Assembly (NCBI GenBank): GCA_964645655.1
Contig: CAZXZS010000003.1
Span: 1 to 64,000, forward strand
DNA from: JAGOUA01 sp964645655
GTDB lineage: Bacteria > Patescibacteriota > Patescibacteriia > 2-12-FULL-60-25
Direction: 5' to 3'
Length of the DNA stretch: 64,000 bases
Both the position numbers and the translations under genes were made by a program. The notes beneath the pieces are model-generated. The model made no database searches. It was given only the letters and a program-made list of their open reading frames with translations, and was not told the DNA's origin. This document shows, piece after piece, positions 26,829 to 35,461 of this stretch (the stretch's first letter is position 1; each line of letters begins with the position of its first letter).

Positions 26829-27446
26829 TTAAGAGGCGTAAGAGCGGATGAGGCCGCGGACGATCCCTTGGATGAGCACGTTTTTGGCGTAAATGGGCTT
26901 CATGGTCTTGTTGGCGGGCTGGAGGCGGATACGATCGCGCTCGCGATAGTACTTCTTGAGCGTCGCTTCGGTACGTTCGATGAGGGCGACCACGACCTCG
27001 CCATTCTCCGCGGTGGCCCGTTCCTCGATGACGACGTAATCCCCGTTGAAGATCCCCTCCTCGATCATGGAATCGCCACGGACCCGGAGCACGTACCCGA
27101 GACTACGAGGCGGGGCCAGTTCAACGGGGACGGCGATGGTCTCCCGCTCTTCGATGGCTTCGATCGGGGCGCCGGCCGTGATGAGGCCCTTGAGCGGAAG
27201 GAGGACGCTCGTCCCCCAGCGGATGGCGCGATCGGTTGGCGCAAGGTCGCGCGCGGAAGCGTCGTCGGTTTGGCGAAGGTACCCGCGCTGCTTGAGCGCC
27301 TGGATATGCACATGCACCGTCGAAGGAGAGGCGAGGCGTAGGGCCTGGGCGATTTCGCGATAGGAAGGGGCGTACCCCTGGTCCTGGTGGTACGACACGA
27401 TGAAGTCGAGGACGGCTTTTTGTTTGGGCGTGAGGGGTTCGCGCAT
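26829..27446 (-). CDS. lexA: LexA repressor
   Basis: The 205-residue repressor has an N-terminal winged helix (LTPKQKAVLDFIVSYHQ, then SYREIAQALRLASPSTVHVHIQAL), the autocleavage site Ala-Gly in LITAGAPIE, the catalytic Ser in RGDSMIEEG and the catalytic Lys in TEATLKKYYRE. It represses SOS genes until RecA triggers cleavage. The ATG at 27446 is chosen because the TTG three codons upstream lies inside the operator. The promoter -10 ends 8 nt before the ATG, giving a leaderless mRNA, and the operator GTTC-N7-GTTC overlaps the -10. Confidence 0.97.
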   Translation of the reverse strand: MREPLTPKQKAVLDFIVSYHQDQGYAPSYREIAQALRLASPSTVHVHIQALKQRGYLRQTDDASARDLAPTDRAIRWGTSVLLPLKGLITAGAPIEAIEERETIAVPVELAPPRSLGYVLRVRGDSMIEEGIFNGDYVVIEERATAENGEVVVALIERTEATLKKYYRERDRIRLQPANKTMKPIYAKNVLIQGIVRGLIRSYAS

Positions 27447-27449
27447 ATA

Positions 27450-27464
27450 GAACAAAAGTAGAAC
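27450..27464 (-). promoter_or_regulatory. LexA box of the GTTC-N7-GTTC type
   Basis: On the minus strand GTTC (27464-27461), seven bases and GTTC (27453-27450) form the direct repeat known from alphaproteobacterial SOS operators. It overlaps the -10 box of the lexA promoter. Confidence 0.7.
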
Positions 27465-27483
27465 ATGCGTCGGGGGTGGTCAA
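27455..27483 (-). promoter_or_regulatory. lexA promoter
   Basis: TTGACC (27483-27478), 17-nt spacer, TACTTT (27460-27455), 8 nt to the ATG on the minus strand. Confidence 0.65.
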
Positions 27484-27561
27484 GGGCACGGAAAAACGGG
27501 CGTGATTCGAGGTTATCAACAGGCGATCAACGAAAGTGTGGAACGGGGTAGAGAACCGCCT

Positions 27562-29523
27562 ATGCTTACCAACCTCCTCCTTGCCGGGTTGATCAGCCTT
27601 ACGCTGGTCGTTCAGCCGTTGCATGCGTTCGCTCAGGAAGCAGAGATGGGTTCGTCGGGGTCGAGTTCGACGCAGGAGACCATTGCGCCCGAAAACAGCG
27701 AGACGAGCACCGAAACGGCTCCAGACGTGGAAATGCCCACATCGACCGCGGAACTCATGCCCGCCCCACAAGAAACGCCCTTTACGAGCGCCGGCCCATC
27801 CGAGGCGCTGGTCACATCGACGACGGAAACGCTGGATGCGGGATCCACCCCTACCTCGACTACGCGAACCGGGGCAGAATCCCCTCCCACCCACACGACC
27901 GCGACGAATCCCTTGCTCCTACCGCAAGAACCGCCTCCACCGCCGATCGCATCATCCGCATCATCCACCACGACGACCTCAAGCCTGCTCTGCCTGGCGA
28001 TCATCGCGCCGGCGCCGAGCTCCGGACCTGAATGGATCGCGGTCCGCGGGATTACCCCATCGACCAGCGCATCCTTTCTTGCCTGGTCCTTCGCCGACGC
28101 GCAGGGATCACTCCTGACGGTCCACCCTTCGACGACGCTGCTTTGGGATGAGGCGACGCGAACGATGCGCGTCGAGCTGCGTTCCGCGCGGTTGAATAAT
28201 GGCGGCGACAGCGTCTATCTGAAAAATCCAGAGGGAGACGTGCACGACGCGTTCACCTATCCGGAGACGGAACGGGGACATTGGTGGTCCAGGGAAGGCT
28301 GCCTGGACCCCTGGGAACCGTTTCCGCGGCCCACCATCGCCGTCGAACCGACGCCCGAAGAAGAAGCGTCCACGCAGGAACCCGCCGCCGCACCTCCGGA
28401 AATCGGACCAACGGTCGTGACCCAGTCGCTTCCGACGCCGGATCCCGTTGCCGTCCCAACCCTACCGCCGAATCCACCGCCTTCCCCCACGATGGAATCA
28501 CCATCCGAACGACAGACGTTTTTGGCCCCGCCACCAGGAATCATCGCCGAGGCGCCGATCCAGGAACCGGTAAAGAAAACGACGGCGACAAGCGTCCTCA
28601 CGAGCAGGATCACGAAGACGACATCGACCCAAAAAATGAAACGCGCCCCAAAGGCGGCGACAACAAAAACGACGCCCGCGCCGAAATCCAACAAGAAAAA
28701 GACCACGCCCCAAAAAAAGGCAACCAAGAAAGCGACTCCCCCTAAATCCACTCCTCCCATTCCCTCCGTCCTTATGCCACCCCTTCTCGAGAATCCACAT
28801 GAATTCCAGGGCATCCGCGTGCGCCTGCGTGGACGCGTCGCCAGCCAGACGAATTTCCTGGGCGCGCACACCTTCGTCGTCGTGAACGAGGACGGGCGTG
28901 GGCTGCTCATCAAGGGCACGAGCAAGCACCCTTCCCCCACGTTTGGGTCATGGGTCGACCTGACGGGAAGCGTCGTCTGGAATGACGCCGGCCTCACGGT
29001 TAAACAGGCGGCTGCCGACGCATGGGAGCCGATTCATCCCGAAACGGCCTCCTCTTCGGAACCGTTTGCGGCTCGGACGGTCGATCTCCTCGCGCCATCG
29101 CAAGAGGACGCGTGGAGCCAAGTACGCGTAGAAGGACGCGTCTCCGCCGTGCAAAAGACCTCCTTCGACGTGGACGTGGGTGACGCGTCCGTGCGCGTAC
29201 GCCTAGTGTCGCGACTTGGCTATCGAGCGCAGCGGCTGGAAGTCGGCGATAGCGTAACGGTGCAGGGTCTCCTGGATCTCCGAGGCGACGAACCGACGAT
29301 CCTCCCCCAAACCATCGAATCCATCGAGATCATGGCACGGGCCATCCCACCGGCACCGACCCCGAAGGCCCCGGTCGAGCAGCCCTGGTTGCCGGTCGGG
29401 GCGGCGGCCGGGACGCTCGCCCTCAGCGAGGGTTGGCGACGTTTCCACGCCTACCGCAAGCAGCGCCAGGAAGCGGCCTCTTTTCGGCGGCTTCTGGAGG
29501 CTTCGGGCAAGGACCAGGGCTGA
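27562..29523 (+). CDS. surface protein with lamin-tail-like and OB-fold domains
   Basis: The 653-residue protein has a signal peptide (about residues 1-24, ending HAFAQE). A long Thr/Ser/Pro-rich stalk follows, then a lamin-tail-like domain (about residues 140-240) with EWIAVRG near its start and DSVYLKN near its end. After a second Pro-rich stretch and a Lys/Thr-rich segment (about 350-410), two OB-fold-like domains follow (about 420-600: GIRVRLRGRVASQ; VRVEGRVSAVQ). A weak hydrophobic segment and a basic tail end it. The Lys-rich part may bind polyanions such as DNA; that is inference. The ATG at 27562 fits the signal peptide. Confidence 0.75.
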   Translation: MLTNLLLAGLISLTLVVQPLHAFAQEAEMGSSGSSSTQETIAPENSETSTETAPDVEMPTSTAELMPAPQETPFTSAGPSEALVTSTTETLDAGSTPTSTTRTGAESPPTHTTATNPLLLPQEPPPPPIASSASSTTTTSSLLCLAIIAPAPSSGPEWIAVRGITPSTSASFLAWSFADAQGSLLTVHPSTTLLWDEATRTMRVELRSARLNNGGDSVYLKNPEGDVHDAFTYPETERGHWWSREGCLDPWEPFPRPTIAVEPTPEEEASTQEPAAAPPEIGPTVVTQSLPTPDPVAVPTLPPNPPPSPTMESPSERQTFLAPPPGIIAEAPIQEPVKKTTATSVLTSRITKTTSTQKMKRAPKAATTKTTPAPKSNKKKTTPQKKATKKATPPKSTPPIPSVLMPPLLENPHEFQGIRVRLRGRVASQTNFLGAHTFVVVNEDGRGLLIKGTSKHPSPTFGSWVDLTGSVVWNDAGLTVKQAAADAWEPIHPETASSSEPFAARTVDLLAPSQEDAWSQVRVEGRVSAVQKTSFDVDVGDASVRVRLVSRLGYRAQRLEVGDSVTVQGLLDLRGDEPTILPQTIESIEIMARAIPPAPTPKAPVEQPWLPVGAAAGTLALSEGWRRFHAYRKQRQEAASFRRLLEASGKDQG

Positions 29524-29524
29524 C

Positions 29525-29553
29525 TTGTCAAGCAAAACCCCTTTTGCTACGAT
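29525..29553 (+). promoter_or_regulatory. promoter of tRNA-Gly(GCC)
   Basis: TTGTCA (29525-29530), 17-nt spacer ending in TGC, TACGAT (29548-29553); the tRNA begins 18 nt later. Confidence 0.75.
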
Positions 29554-29571
29554 GCGCCCGCAACCACGTTT

Positions 29572-29646
29572 GCGGGTATCGTATAGAGGCTATTATGCGT
29601 CCTTGCCAAGGACGAGAGGGGGGTTCAATTCCCCCTACCCGCTCCA
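29572..29646 (+). tRNA. tRNA-Gly (anticodon GCC)
   Basis: The acceptor arms GCGGGTA and TACCCGC, an anticodon stem CGTCC/GGACG around the loop TTGCCAA, and a T arm GGGGG-TTCAATT-CCCCC fold as a standard tRNA. CCA is encoded. It is nearly identical in acceptor, D and T arms to tRNA-Gly(TCC) at 39889-39963. Confidence 0.95.
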
Positions 29647-29647
29647 C

Positions 29648-29677
29648 AAAAACACCGACCGAAAGGCCGGTGTTTTT
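29648..29677 (+). terminator. terminator after tRNA-Gly(GCC)
   Basis: ACACCG and CGGTGT pair, with an inner CC/GG around GAAA, followed by TTTTG. Confidence 0.75.
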
Positions 29678-29718
29678 GCGTTCGCGGGGTCCATGCCTGT
29701 CTTTTTCAAGGAACGCCG

Positions 29719-29747
29719 TTGACAGGCCCTCGCGCACACCCCATCAT
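29719..29747 (+). promoter_or_regulatory. promoter of 29813-29962
   Basis: TTGACA (29719-29724), 17-nt spacer, CATCAT (29742-29747). Confidence 0.5.
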
Positions 29748-29812
29748 CATTGGCGTTTCACGCTCTTCTCTCCTCCGACCAGCGACGCATGCCCCATCAC
29801 CCGGAGGGAGCC

Positions 29813-29962
29813 ATGTCATCTCAAAAACACTGGTCACCGGGCGTCCGGCACAGCGCCGACACGCTCCCCTCCTCCATCACGGAGGAGCAAGAAGACATCT
29901 GTTGGCTACGAGAGCGCCGGTACGGGCTGCCTGTGGCCCGATACTGCCTTTACGGGTCTTAA
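29813..29962 (+). CDS. small protein, 49 aa
   Basis: The function is unknown. The start has a strong Shine-Dalgarno sequence (GGAGGG, 4 nt before the ATG), a promoter lies about 65 nt upstream and a terminator follows about 75 nt downstream, so a small gene is more likely than chance. The product (MSSQKHWSPGVRHSADTL at its N terminus, then a helical acidic-aromatic part ending in YCLYGS) has no membrane segment and two cysteines. It has the same unit style as the G/C-ending genes elsewhere in the window. Confidence 0.55.
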   Translation: MSSQKHWSPGVRHSADTLPSSITEEQEDICWLRERRYGLPVARYCLYGS

Positions 29963-30036
29963 CGCGCGATCCCGCGCCTTTCTGCCGCAGGCAAAAGGAC
30001 CCACCGCGCCGGTGCAGCCAACAACGTGAGACGCCT

Positions 30037-30057
30037 CCCGAGCAATCGGGATTTTTC
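30037..30057 (+). terminator. terminator of the small-protein unit
   Basis: CCCGA and TCGGG pair around GCAA, followed by ATTTTTC. Confidence 0.7.
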
Positions 30058-30079
30058 ATTTGCGTACGCGAATCCTTTC

Positions 30080-30859
30080 TCAAATTCCCCATCCCTGCGG
30101 GGGCGTCCACGGGCTCGACGCGTTCCATATCCCCAAATACAACGAACGCAGCAAGGCGACGGTTTCCTCGCTTTCGATGACGAGCCCGAAATGGCCGTCC
30201 TGCGGCGTCACGAGGTACGCGCGATGCTGGACGATGGTCAGGGAACCGGAAAACGGGGCGGCAGCCAGCGACGTATGGCGAACCTCGGTCTGGCGGCGGT
30301 CGAAAAACGGCGGGACATCTCCCGGATCGGCAAGGGCGAGCAGGACGCGCCCGCAAGGGACTTGCGAGGTCTTTTGGATGCGTTCGTGTTCGGCGATCTT
30401 GGCCTGTGCCTTGGTACGGGGATCGACCGTGAAATATTCCCACACCTCGCCACCGAGGCGGACGATCTCTTCGCGGACCGAGAGGAGGCCCTGCTCACCC
30501 TCAAACGCACGGGCACGCGGACGGGAGCCATGCTGGTAGGTGGCAAGCCATTCGTCGAGGGAGCCGTCGATCTCGGCAAGGAGACGGTCCGTCTCGAGGC
30601 GCTGCCGTTCGGCGAGGGTGCGCCAAGCTGACGGTGAGGCCGCCGTGAATTCGACGGAGCGGCCTTTCACGAGCGCGGAAACCAGCCCCTGTTCGCGCAG
30701 CCAGTCAAAGGCGGGATACAGGGTGGAACGCGGGCAGGCGAGACGGTCCGCGATCTGCTGCGGCGAGGACGGGCCATGCGTCAGGAGGCAATCGTACACG
30801 CGGGCGGGCTTCTCGTCACCTGCAAGACGAGCCCAGAGGGACCAACGGACGTCGGACAT
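30080..30859 (-). CDS. TrmB family (COG1378) transcriptional regulator
   Basis: The 259-residue protein has an N-terminal winged helix (ARVYDCLLTHGPSSPQQIADRL...STLYPAFDWLREQGLV), a helical linker (about residues 85-115) and a C-terminal phospholipase-D-like domain without catalytic residues. This is the TrmB architecture of sugar-sensing regulators in archaea and many Patescibacteria. The ATG at 30859 follows the glycosyltransferase stop by one nucleotide, so it is translated as the third gene of the mreB operon. Its targets are unknown. Confidence 0.85.
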   Translation of the reverse strand: MSDVRWSLWARLAGDEKPARVYDCLLTHGPSSPQQIADRLACPRSTLYPAFDWLREQGLVSALVKGRSVEFTAASPSAWRTLAERQRLETDRLLAEIDGSLDEWLATYQHGSRPRARAFEGEQGLLSVREEIVRLGGEVWEYFTVDPRTKAQAKIAEHERIQKTSQVPCGRVLLALADPGDVPPFFDRRQTEVRHTSLAAAPFSGSLTIVQHRAYLVTPQDGHFGLVIESEETVALLRSLYLGIWNASSPWTPPQGWGI

Positions 30860-30860
30860 A

Positions 30861-31973
30861 CTAGGAAAGCAGAACGGAAAGGGTCTGTTCGGCCGTGCGT
30901 GCCCAGGTATGGGCTTGGGCGTGGGCGCGATTGGCCTGAATCGCGCCCTGGTTCGCGGGAATACGAAACGCGCGCTCCATTTCCGCCGAGAGGGCTTCGA
31001 CAGAACGTGGATCGAAGAAATGGGCGTGGGCGCTCCCGACCGTTTCGCGGAGGGCGGGGATGTCTGAACAAAGGACCGGCGTCGCACAGGCCATCGCCTC
31101 TAGCACGGGGATGCCAAACCCCTCATACAGCGACGGTTGCACATAGCACGCGGCCGCTGAAAGAAGGGCCGGCTTCTCGTCTTCCGGAACATAGCCCAAT
31201 ACGCGGACACGCGCCCGAAATGGCTGGCCGCGGAGCCACCGCGCCGTCCGTGCCCACCCGCGGCCTTCGGGGCCCACCAGCACCAGCTCGGCCCCATCCG
31301 GGAGCCGATCGGCGACCGCACAAAACGCCCGCACGAGACGATCGACGTTCTTCTTCTCCTCGCGACGCCCGATGAACAGGAGGAAGGGGCGCTCGAGGCG
31401 GTATTTCGCGCGAATTTGCGCTTGGCGCTCGACGGATTGAGGCTGGTAACAGCCATGGTCGATCGCGAGCGGCGTGACCGTGATCTGGTCCGGGGAGGCA
31501 CGATACAGCTCGATGAGTTCACGCTTACTAAACTCGGAAACGGTCAGGATGCGTGCCGATGAACGGACGATCTCACGGGTCATGATCTCGTGGTAGGCGA
31601 TCTGGATTTTTTTATACAGGTCCGGAAACCGACGGAACCCGACGTCATGGACGGTCACGACCGTCTTTTTGGGGGTGATGCGCGGCAACGCGTGCGCCGG
31701 CAAGAACAGGACGTCGGGAGGATACAGCTGCATCTCGCGCGAAAGGGCGACTTGGGTCCAGAGATACGGCAAGGGCCAGGACAAGATCCGCTCTTCCCAT
31801 CCCCGGATCGACGCGCGCACATCTGCCCTCAACGGACGATCCGTATACGCGACCCATTCGTGCGCCGCCGCGGCCGGAAGGGCCGCGAGGGCATCCATGA
31901 TGCGACAGGCATACCATTCGACCCCGGTCCGCTCGATCCGGTTGGCCCGGGAAGCTTCGACACCGATGCGCAT
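30861..31973 (-). CDS. glycosyltransferase family 4 (GT-B)
   Basis: The 370-residue enzyme has a two-domain GT-B plan: an N-terminal acceptor domain starting MRIGVEASRANRIERTGVEWY and a C-terminal donor domain with LFIGRREEKKNVDRLVRAF and the EX7E motif within PSLYEGFGIPVLEAMACATPV. It should transfer a nucleotide-activated sugar to a surface glycan. It starts 3 nt after the mreB stop, which links cell-shape control with envelope polysaccharide synthesis. Confidence 0.93.
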   Translation of the reverse strand: MRIGVEASRANRIERTGVEWYACRIMDALAALPAAAAHEWVAYTDRPLRADVRASIRGWEERILSWPLPYLWTQVALSREMQLYPPDVLFLPAHALPRITPKKTVVTVHDVGFRRFPDLYKKIQIAYHEIMTREIVRSSARILTVSEFSKRELIELYRASPDQITVTPLAIDHGCYQPQSVERQAQIRAKYRLERPFLLFIGRREEKKNVDRLVRAFCAVADRLPDGAELVLVGPEGRGWARTARWLRGQPFRARVRVLGYVPEDEKPALLSAAACYVQPSLYEGFGIPVLEAMACATPVLCSDIPALRETVGSAHAHFFDPRSVEALSAEMERAFRIPANQGAIQANRAHAQAHTWARTAEQTLSVLLS

Positions 31974-31976
31974 ACG

Positions 31977-32981
31977 CTATGAGGAAAGGATGCTCCGCTT
32001 GTAGGCTTCGAGGTTCTCGAGGGCGATGCCGGTGCCACGCGCGACGCACATCTGCGGATGGTCGGCGACCATGGCCGGAACGCCGGTCGCCTCGGCAAAC
32101 AAGCGCTCAAGATGGCGCAGCTGCGAAGACCCGCCCGAAAGCACCATCCCCTTCTGCATGACGTCGGCGGAAAGCTCGGGAGGGGTGCCGCGCAAGACCT
32201 CCTTGATGGCCTCGATGATCCCCTGCAGCTCGTGCTGGATGGCGTCGGTGACGTCGTCGCTCGTGACGGTGACGAGCCGTGGAAGGCCGCTGATCATGTC
32301 GCGGCCCTTCACTTCCATTTCCAGTTTTTCCTCCAAATAGAGGGCGGAACCGATCTTGATCTTGATGTCTTCGGCGGTACGTTCGCCGATGGCGAGGCCA
32401 TATTTGCGGCGGACATGCTCTTGGATGGCCGCATCGAACTTGTTGCCGCCGATCCGCACGGATGCGGATGACACGATCCCACCCAAAGAAATGACGGCGA
32501 TTTCGGACGTCCCTCCCCCAATGTCGATGATCATGTGACCGGAGGGAGAGCCGATGGGAATGTCAGCGCCGATGGCCGCCACGACGGGCTCCTTGATGAT
32601 ATAAGCCGCCTTCGCGCCTGCCGACATGGTGGCATCGATGACGGCACGGCGTTCGGTGGACGTGATCCCGCCCGGGACCGCGACCATGACCTCGGGACGG
32701 AACAAACGCACGCCACCCGTCGCCTTGTTGATGAAATAGCGCAACATGGCCTCGGTGGACCGATAGTCGGCGATGACGCCGTCTTTCAGCGGGCGCTTGG
32801 CGACGATGGTATCCGGCGTCCGTCCCAACATGTCCTTGGCCTGGTTCCCCACCGCCAGGACCTTCTTATCCGCCAGCGAGATGGCGACGACGGAAGGCTC
32901 GTGCAGGATGATGCCTTTTTTTGGGACGTAGACCAGGACGGTCGTCGTCCCCAGGTCGATGCCGATGCGCTTGCTGAACAT
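31977..32981 (-). CDS. mreB: rod shape-determining protein MreB
   Basis: The 334-residue actin homologue has the phosphate loops GIDLGTTTVLVYVPKKG and IIDIGGGTSEIAVISLGG and the adenosine motif VLSGGSSQLRHLERLF. It directs cell-wall synthesis along the cell cylinder. No mreC or mreD follows; instead a glycosyltransferase and a TrmB regulator do. A TGG-TATAAG extended -10 lies 8 nt before the ATG, so the mRNA is probably leaderless. A long palindromic element lies 50-220 nt upstream. Confidence 0.97.
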   Translation of the reverse strand: MFSKRIGIDLGTTTVLVYVPKKGIILHEPSVVAISLADKKVLAVGNQAKDMLGRTPDTIVAKRPLKDGVIADYRSTEAMLRYFINKATGGVRLFRPEVMVAVPGGITSTERRAVIDATMSAGAKAAYIIKEPVVAAIGADIPIGSPSGHMIIDIGGGTSEIAVISLGGIVSSASVRIGGNKFDAAIQEHVRRKYGLAIGERTAEDIKIKIGSALYLEEKLEMEVKGRDMISGLPRLVTVTSDDVTDAIQHELQGIIEAIKEVLRGTPPELSADVMQKGMVLSGGSSQLRHLERLFAEATGVPAMVADHPQMCVARGTGIALENLEAYKRSILSS

Positions 32982-33031
32982 ATGGGATCCTTATACCATA
33001 TTCTTTTGGGAAAAGAACAAAAAAGAAAAAG

Positions 33032-33198
33032 ATGGGGCTGGCGCCCCATGCCCGCCTTTCCCTCGGACGGGGCGGTCCCCGGGGCAGGGGCCTCTTTTTC
33101 CGGGCCTGAACTCGCTGCTTGTTCCGGGGATGGATGGCTCACACAGCGGGCCCGGAAAAAGAGGCCCCTGCCCCGGGGACCCATGGGAGAAGGGAAAG
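33032..33198. repeat. long-stem palindromic element, copy 1
   Basis: A 7-bp hairpin (33032-33049, GCCCCAT arms) is followed by an outer 7-bp stem (33056-33062 with 33192-33198) that encloses a perfect 33-bp inverted repeat (33074-33106 with 33149-33181) and a 42-nt loop. A related element is at 52140-52313. The loop is almost unchanged between copies while the arms differ by paired changes. On the minus strand the small hairpin is followed by ATCTTTTTCTTTTTT, so it also can end transcription from the DUF4012 gene. The remaining intergenic DNA up to 33337 shows a possible GC hairpin at 33220-33245 and no gene. Confidence 0.85.
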
Positions 33199-33337
33199 GA
33201 TTTAAGAAAAGAAAAATAGACGAAGACTCGGACGGGATCCGAGCCTTTTTGCGTATGCGCATCCCCTGGAAGAGGTGGGTGGGACCGAGCGTATTCACCG
33301 TGGACGTCTGACGTCTCTTCCTGAACACCGTCAGAGC

Positions 33338-35329
33338 TCACCATTCGATGCGGATACGCTCGTCGGTGCGCAATGGGAAGGTCTGCTGGTAGGCGGCATC
33401 GCCGAAGCGGGCGGCTTGTTCGGGGGGGTCGGCGGAGTGGATCTGGGCCGGGAAGCGTCCGTTGACGACGACGCGTGCGGTCGAGCCGGGTTGTTTTTGG
33501 ATGAGGAGCTCGTAGGTGCCGGCACGGATGGCGTCGGCGACCTTAGGCGGAAGGCGGTAGGTGAACTGGAGTTCGCCGGTCTTGCCGGGCTCGATCGCGA
33601 AGAAGGCGCCGAAGACCGTCTTGTTCAGGTCCGTATAGGTATCCACCTGCCCAGGGACGAACCGCCCCTTGTTGCGGATCAGGTCGTTCTCCATCGCGCC
33701 AACCGAAGAGATGAGTTCGGAGCCTTGCGGGACATAGACGCGCACATAATCGCGATAGTGGATGTACCGCCAATCCGGTTTCGGGTTGGTATTGCGATAC
33801 CGCAAGGTCACCGTCGCGCGGACATCATCCGGATTCGTCGCATCCAACCCGTAGAGGATCTGCTTATCCATCACCCCGTCCGTCTTCCAGGCGGCGAGGT
33901 TCGTATCGACGACCCACAGCGAATCGACCGGTGCATCCTTGGCACGGCCCGACCAATCGCGTCGATCGACGAGGCGCTGAAGCTCGGGATCGGTAAGGTA
34001 CAGCTGGACGTCTTTTTGGCTCAACGAGGTCGTCAGGATCTCAAGTAGCTCGGGCCATTGGCGCACGGGCACATTGACGAGCTTCTGGAAGAGCTCGTTC
34101 CCCAGCTTTGCCACGACTTCCTTGCGTTGCGCCGGCGGGACGCCTTCCTGGTGCCATTTCATGTGGACATCGTATTGGAGGGCGTCATAAAAATTGTCGG
34201 CGGTGAAGGTCTGGTCCTCGATCTGGAGGGGACCGATGAGACGCATCAGGCGACGGAAGAGGTCCGGCTCGAGCGCGATGAGGCCATCGAATTCGGGCAC
34301 GGGAACCTGGGCCAAGGCGCGCTGATCGGCGTATTGGCGCAAGAGGGCCTGGGCCGTCTGCGGAAAGTCCGGCGACCAGTTGGCGTCGCGGAAAAAGAGG
34401 TTTTTCTGCTCGAGCCATTTCGCGATCGGGGCGGGAGACGGCTTGTTCCACACGCCAGAGACGGGCAGGTCAACGGCATACACGTCTTGGAACACCATGC
34501 GCTGGACGTCCCCGGAATCGACGGAGACCTCCCCTACCGTCCCGATGAAGCCACCGGTCCCGCGCATCTCTTGGTTGTTTTGCAGGATGACCAGATAGTG
34601 CTTGGGTTGCGGATACCCGGAAAGCGGCAAGAAGACCTCGGCGAGACGGACGGCCTCATCGAATTGCCCTTGGATCGCCTGAAACTGGGCGATGCGCCCT
34701 TCGAGTTCCGTGCGCAGCGGCCCCGCGAGGCCGTCACGCGGGACATTCTGCCAACGGCTCAGCGCGATGCGCATCTGCTCTTGGGCGGCCCGCATGGCCG
34801 GCAGCGCCTGGCTCACGCGCGCCAGGATCTGGCGCTTTTCCTCGCGCGAAAGCTCGCGGAAGGAACGGTTCGGGGCGAGCGAGTTCTGGAGCCCCTGCGT
34901 TCCCATGCCCACTTGAGAAAACGCTTCCTGGACCAATTCTGCAACATCCAGCAGGTCGCGGGCACCTTGCAAGGTCGAACGCGCGGCCCCGACGCTTTCC
35001 TGTAACGTAAAAACGTAGTCACGAACCACCGGGAAAGCGCGCCAATACAGCATCCAGCGGACTCCCCGATCGACCCGGTTCAGGGACCCTTCCACGTCGC
35101 CAAGACCGGCACGCGCTTCGGTGAGCCGTTGCTCCGTCGCGGCAGACTGGACAACCTGGAGCTCTTGATACGCGCTGCGTAATCCGGTCGCCGCCTGGAG
35201 ACCGCCAACGAGAAGCGGTAGGCAGAATAGAAAGACGATCGCCACTCCTATCAACACGCCCCAACGCCGCCGGCGGCGACGGGCATGGGCATGCGCCTGA
35301 TGGGCACCAAGGGAAGGGGCGTCGGACAT
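33338..35329 (-). CDS. DUF4012 domain membrane-anchored protein
   Basis: The 663-residue protein has a basic cytoplasmic start, one transmembrane segment (about residues 23-45) and a large outside part. The middle matches DUF4012 (YLVILQNNQEMRGTGGFIGTVGEV is the family hallmark, here only its core HYLVILQNNQEMRGTGG is needed), a domain frequent in Patescibacteria and Gram-positives with unknown function. Helical segments before the domain may form a coiled coil (about 50-180). A TACACT box 7 nt before the ATG with TTGTTT 17 nt upstream suggests a leaderless mRNA. Divergent from the coiled-coil gene at 35462. Confidence 0.88.
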   Translation of the reverse strand: MSDAPSLGAHQAHAHARRRRRRWGVLIGVAIVFLFCLPLLVGGLQAATGLRSAYQELQVVQSAATEQRLTEARAGLGDVEGSLNRVDRGVRWMLYWRAFPVVRDYVFTLQESVGAARSTLQGARDLLDVAELVQEAFSQVGMGTQGLQNSLAPNRSFRELSREEKRQILARVSQALPAMRAAQEQMRIALSRWQNVPRDGLAGPLRTELEGRIAQFQAIQGQFDEAVRLAEVFLPLSGYPQPKHYLVILQNNQEMRGTGGFIGTVGEVSVDSGDVQRMVFQDVYAVDLPVSGVWNKPSPAPIAKWLEQKNLFFRDANWSPDFPQTAQALLRQYADQRALAQVPVPEFDGLIALEPDLFRRLMRLIGPLQIEDQTFTADNFYDALQYDVHMKWHQEGVPPAQRKEVVAKLGNELFQKLVNVPVRQWPELLEILTTSLSQKDVQLYLTDPELQRLVDRRDWSGRAKDAPVDSLWVVDTNLAAWKTDGVMDKQILYGLDATNPDDVRATVTLRYRNTNPKPDWRYIHYRDYVRVYVPQGSELISSVGAMENDLIRNKGRFVPGQVDTYTDLNKTVFGAFFAIEPGKTGELQFTYRLPPKVADAIRAGTYELLIQKQPGSTARVVVNGRFPAQIHSADPPEQAARFGDAAYQQTFPLRTDERIRIEW

Positions 35330-35336
35330 GCCTTCC

Positions 35337-35365
35337 AGTGTACGGCCTCACGCAAAAGCAAACAA
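35337..35365 (-). promoter_or_regulatory. leaderless promoter of the DUF4012 gene
   Basis: TTGTTT (35365-35360), 17-nt spacer, TACACT (35342-35337), 7 nt to the ATG on the minus strand. Confidence 0.6.
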
Positions 35366-35372
35366 GCTTGAC

Positions 35373-35401
35373 TTGACAGGATACGCACAAACGGGTACCA
35401 C
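35373..35401 (+). promoter_or_regulatory. promoter of 35462-37405
   Basis: TTGACA (35373-35378), 17-nt spacer, TACCAC (35396-35401). The -10 is weak. Confidence 0.45.
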
Positions 35402-35461
35402 GCAAGGGCGCAAAACGCTTGTTTTGCCACCCCTTCAGAACGACAGGACCGGAGGATCGAC

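Noticed and set aside
33050..33198. Reading the long-stem element as a simple intrinsic terminator
   Set aside because: The stem is far longer than terminators here, the loop is 40 nt and conserved, and copy 2 has no T tract.
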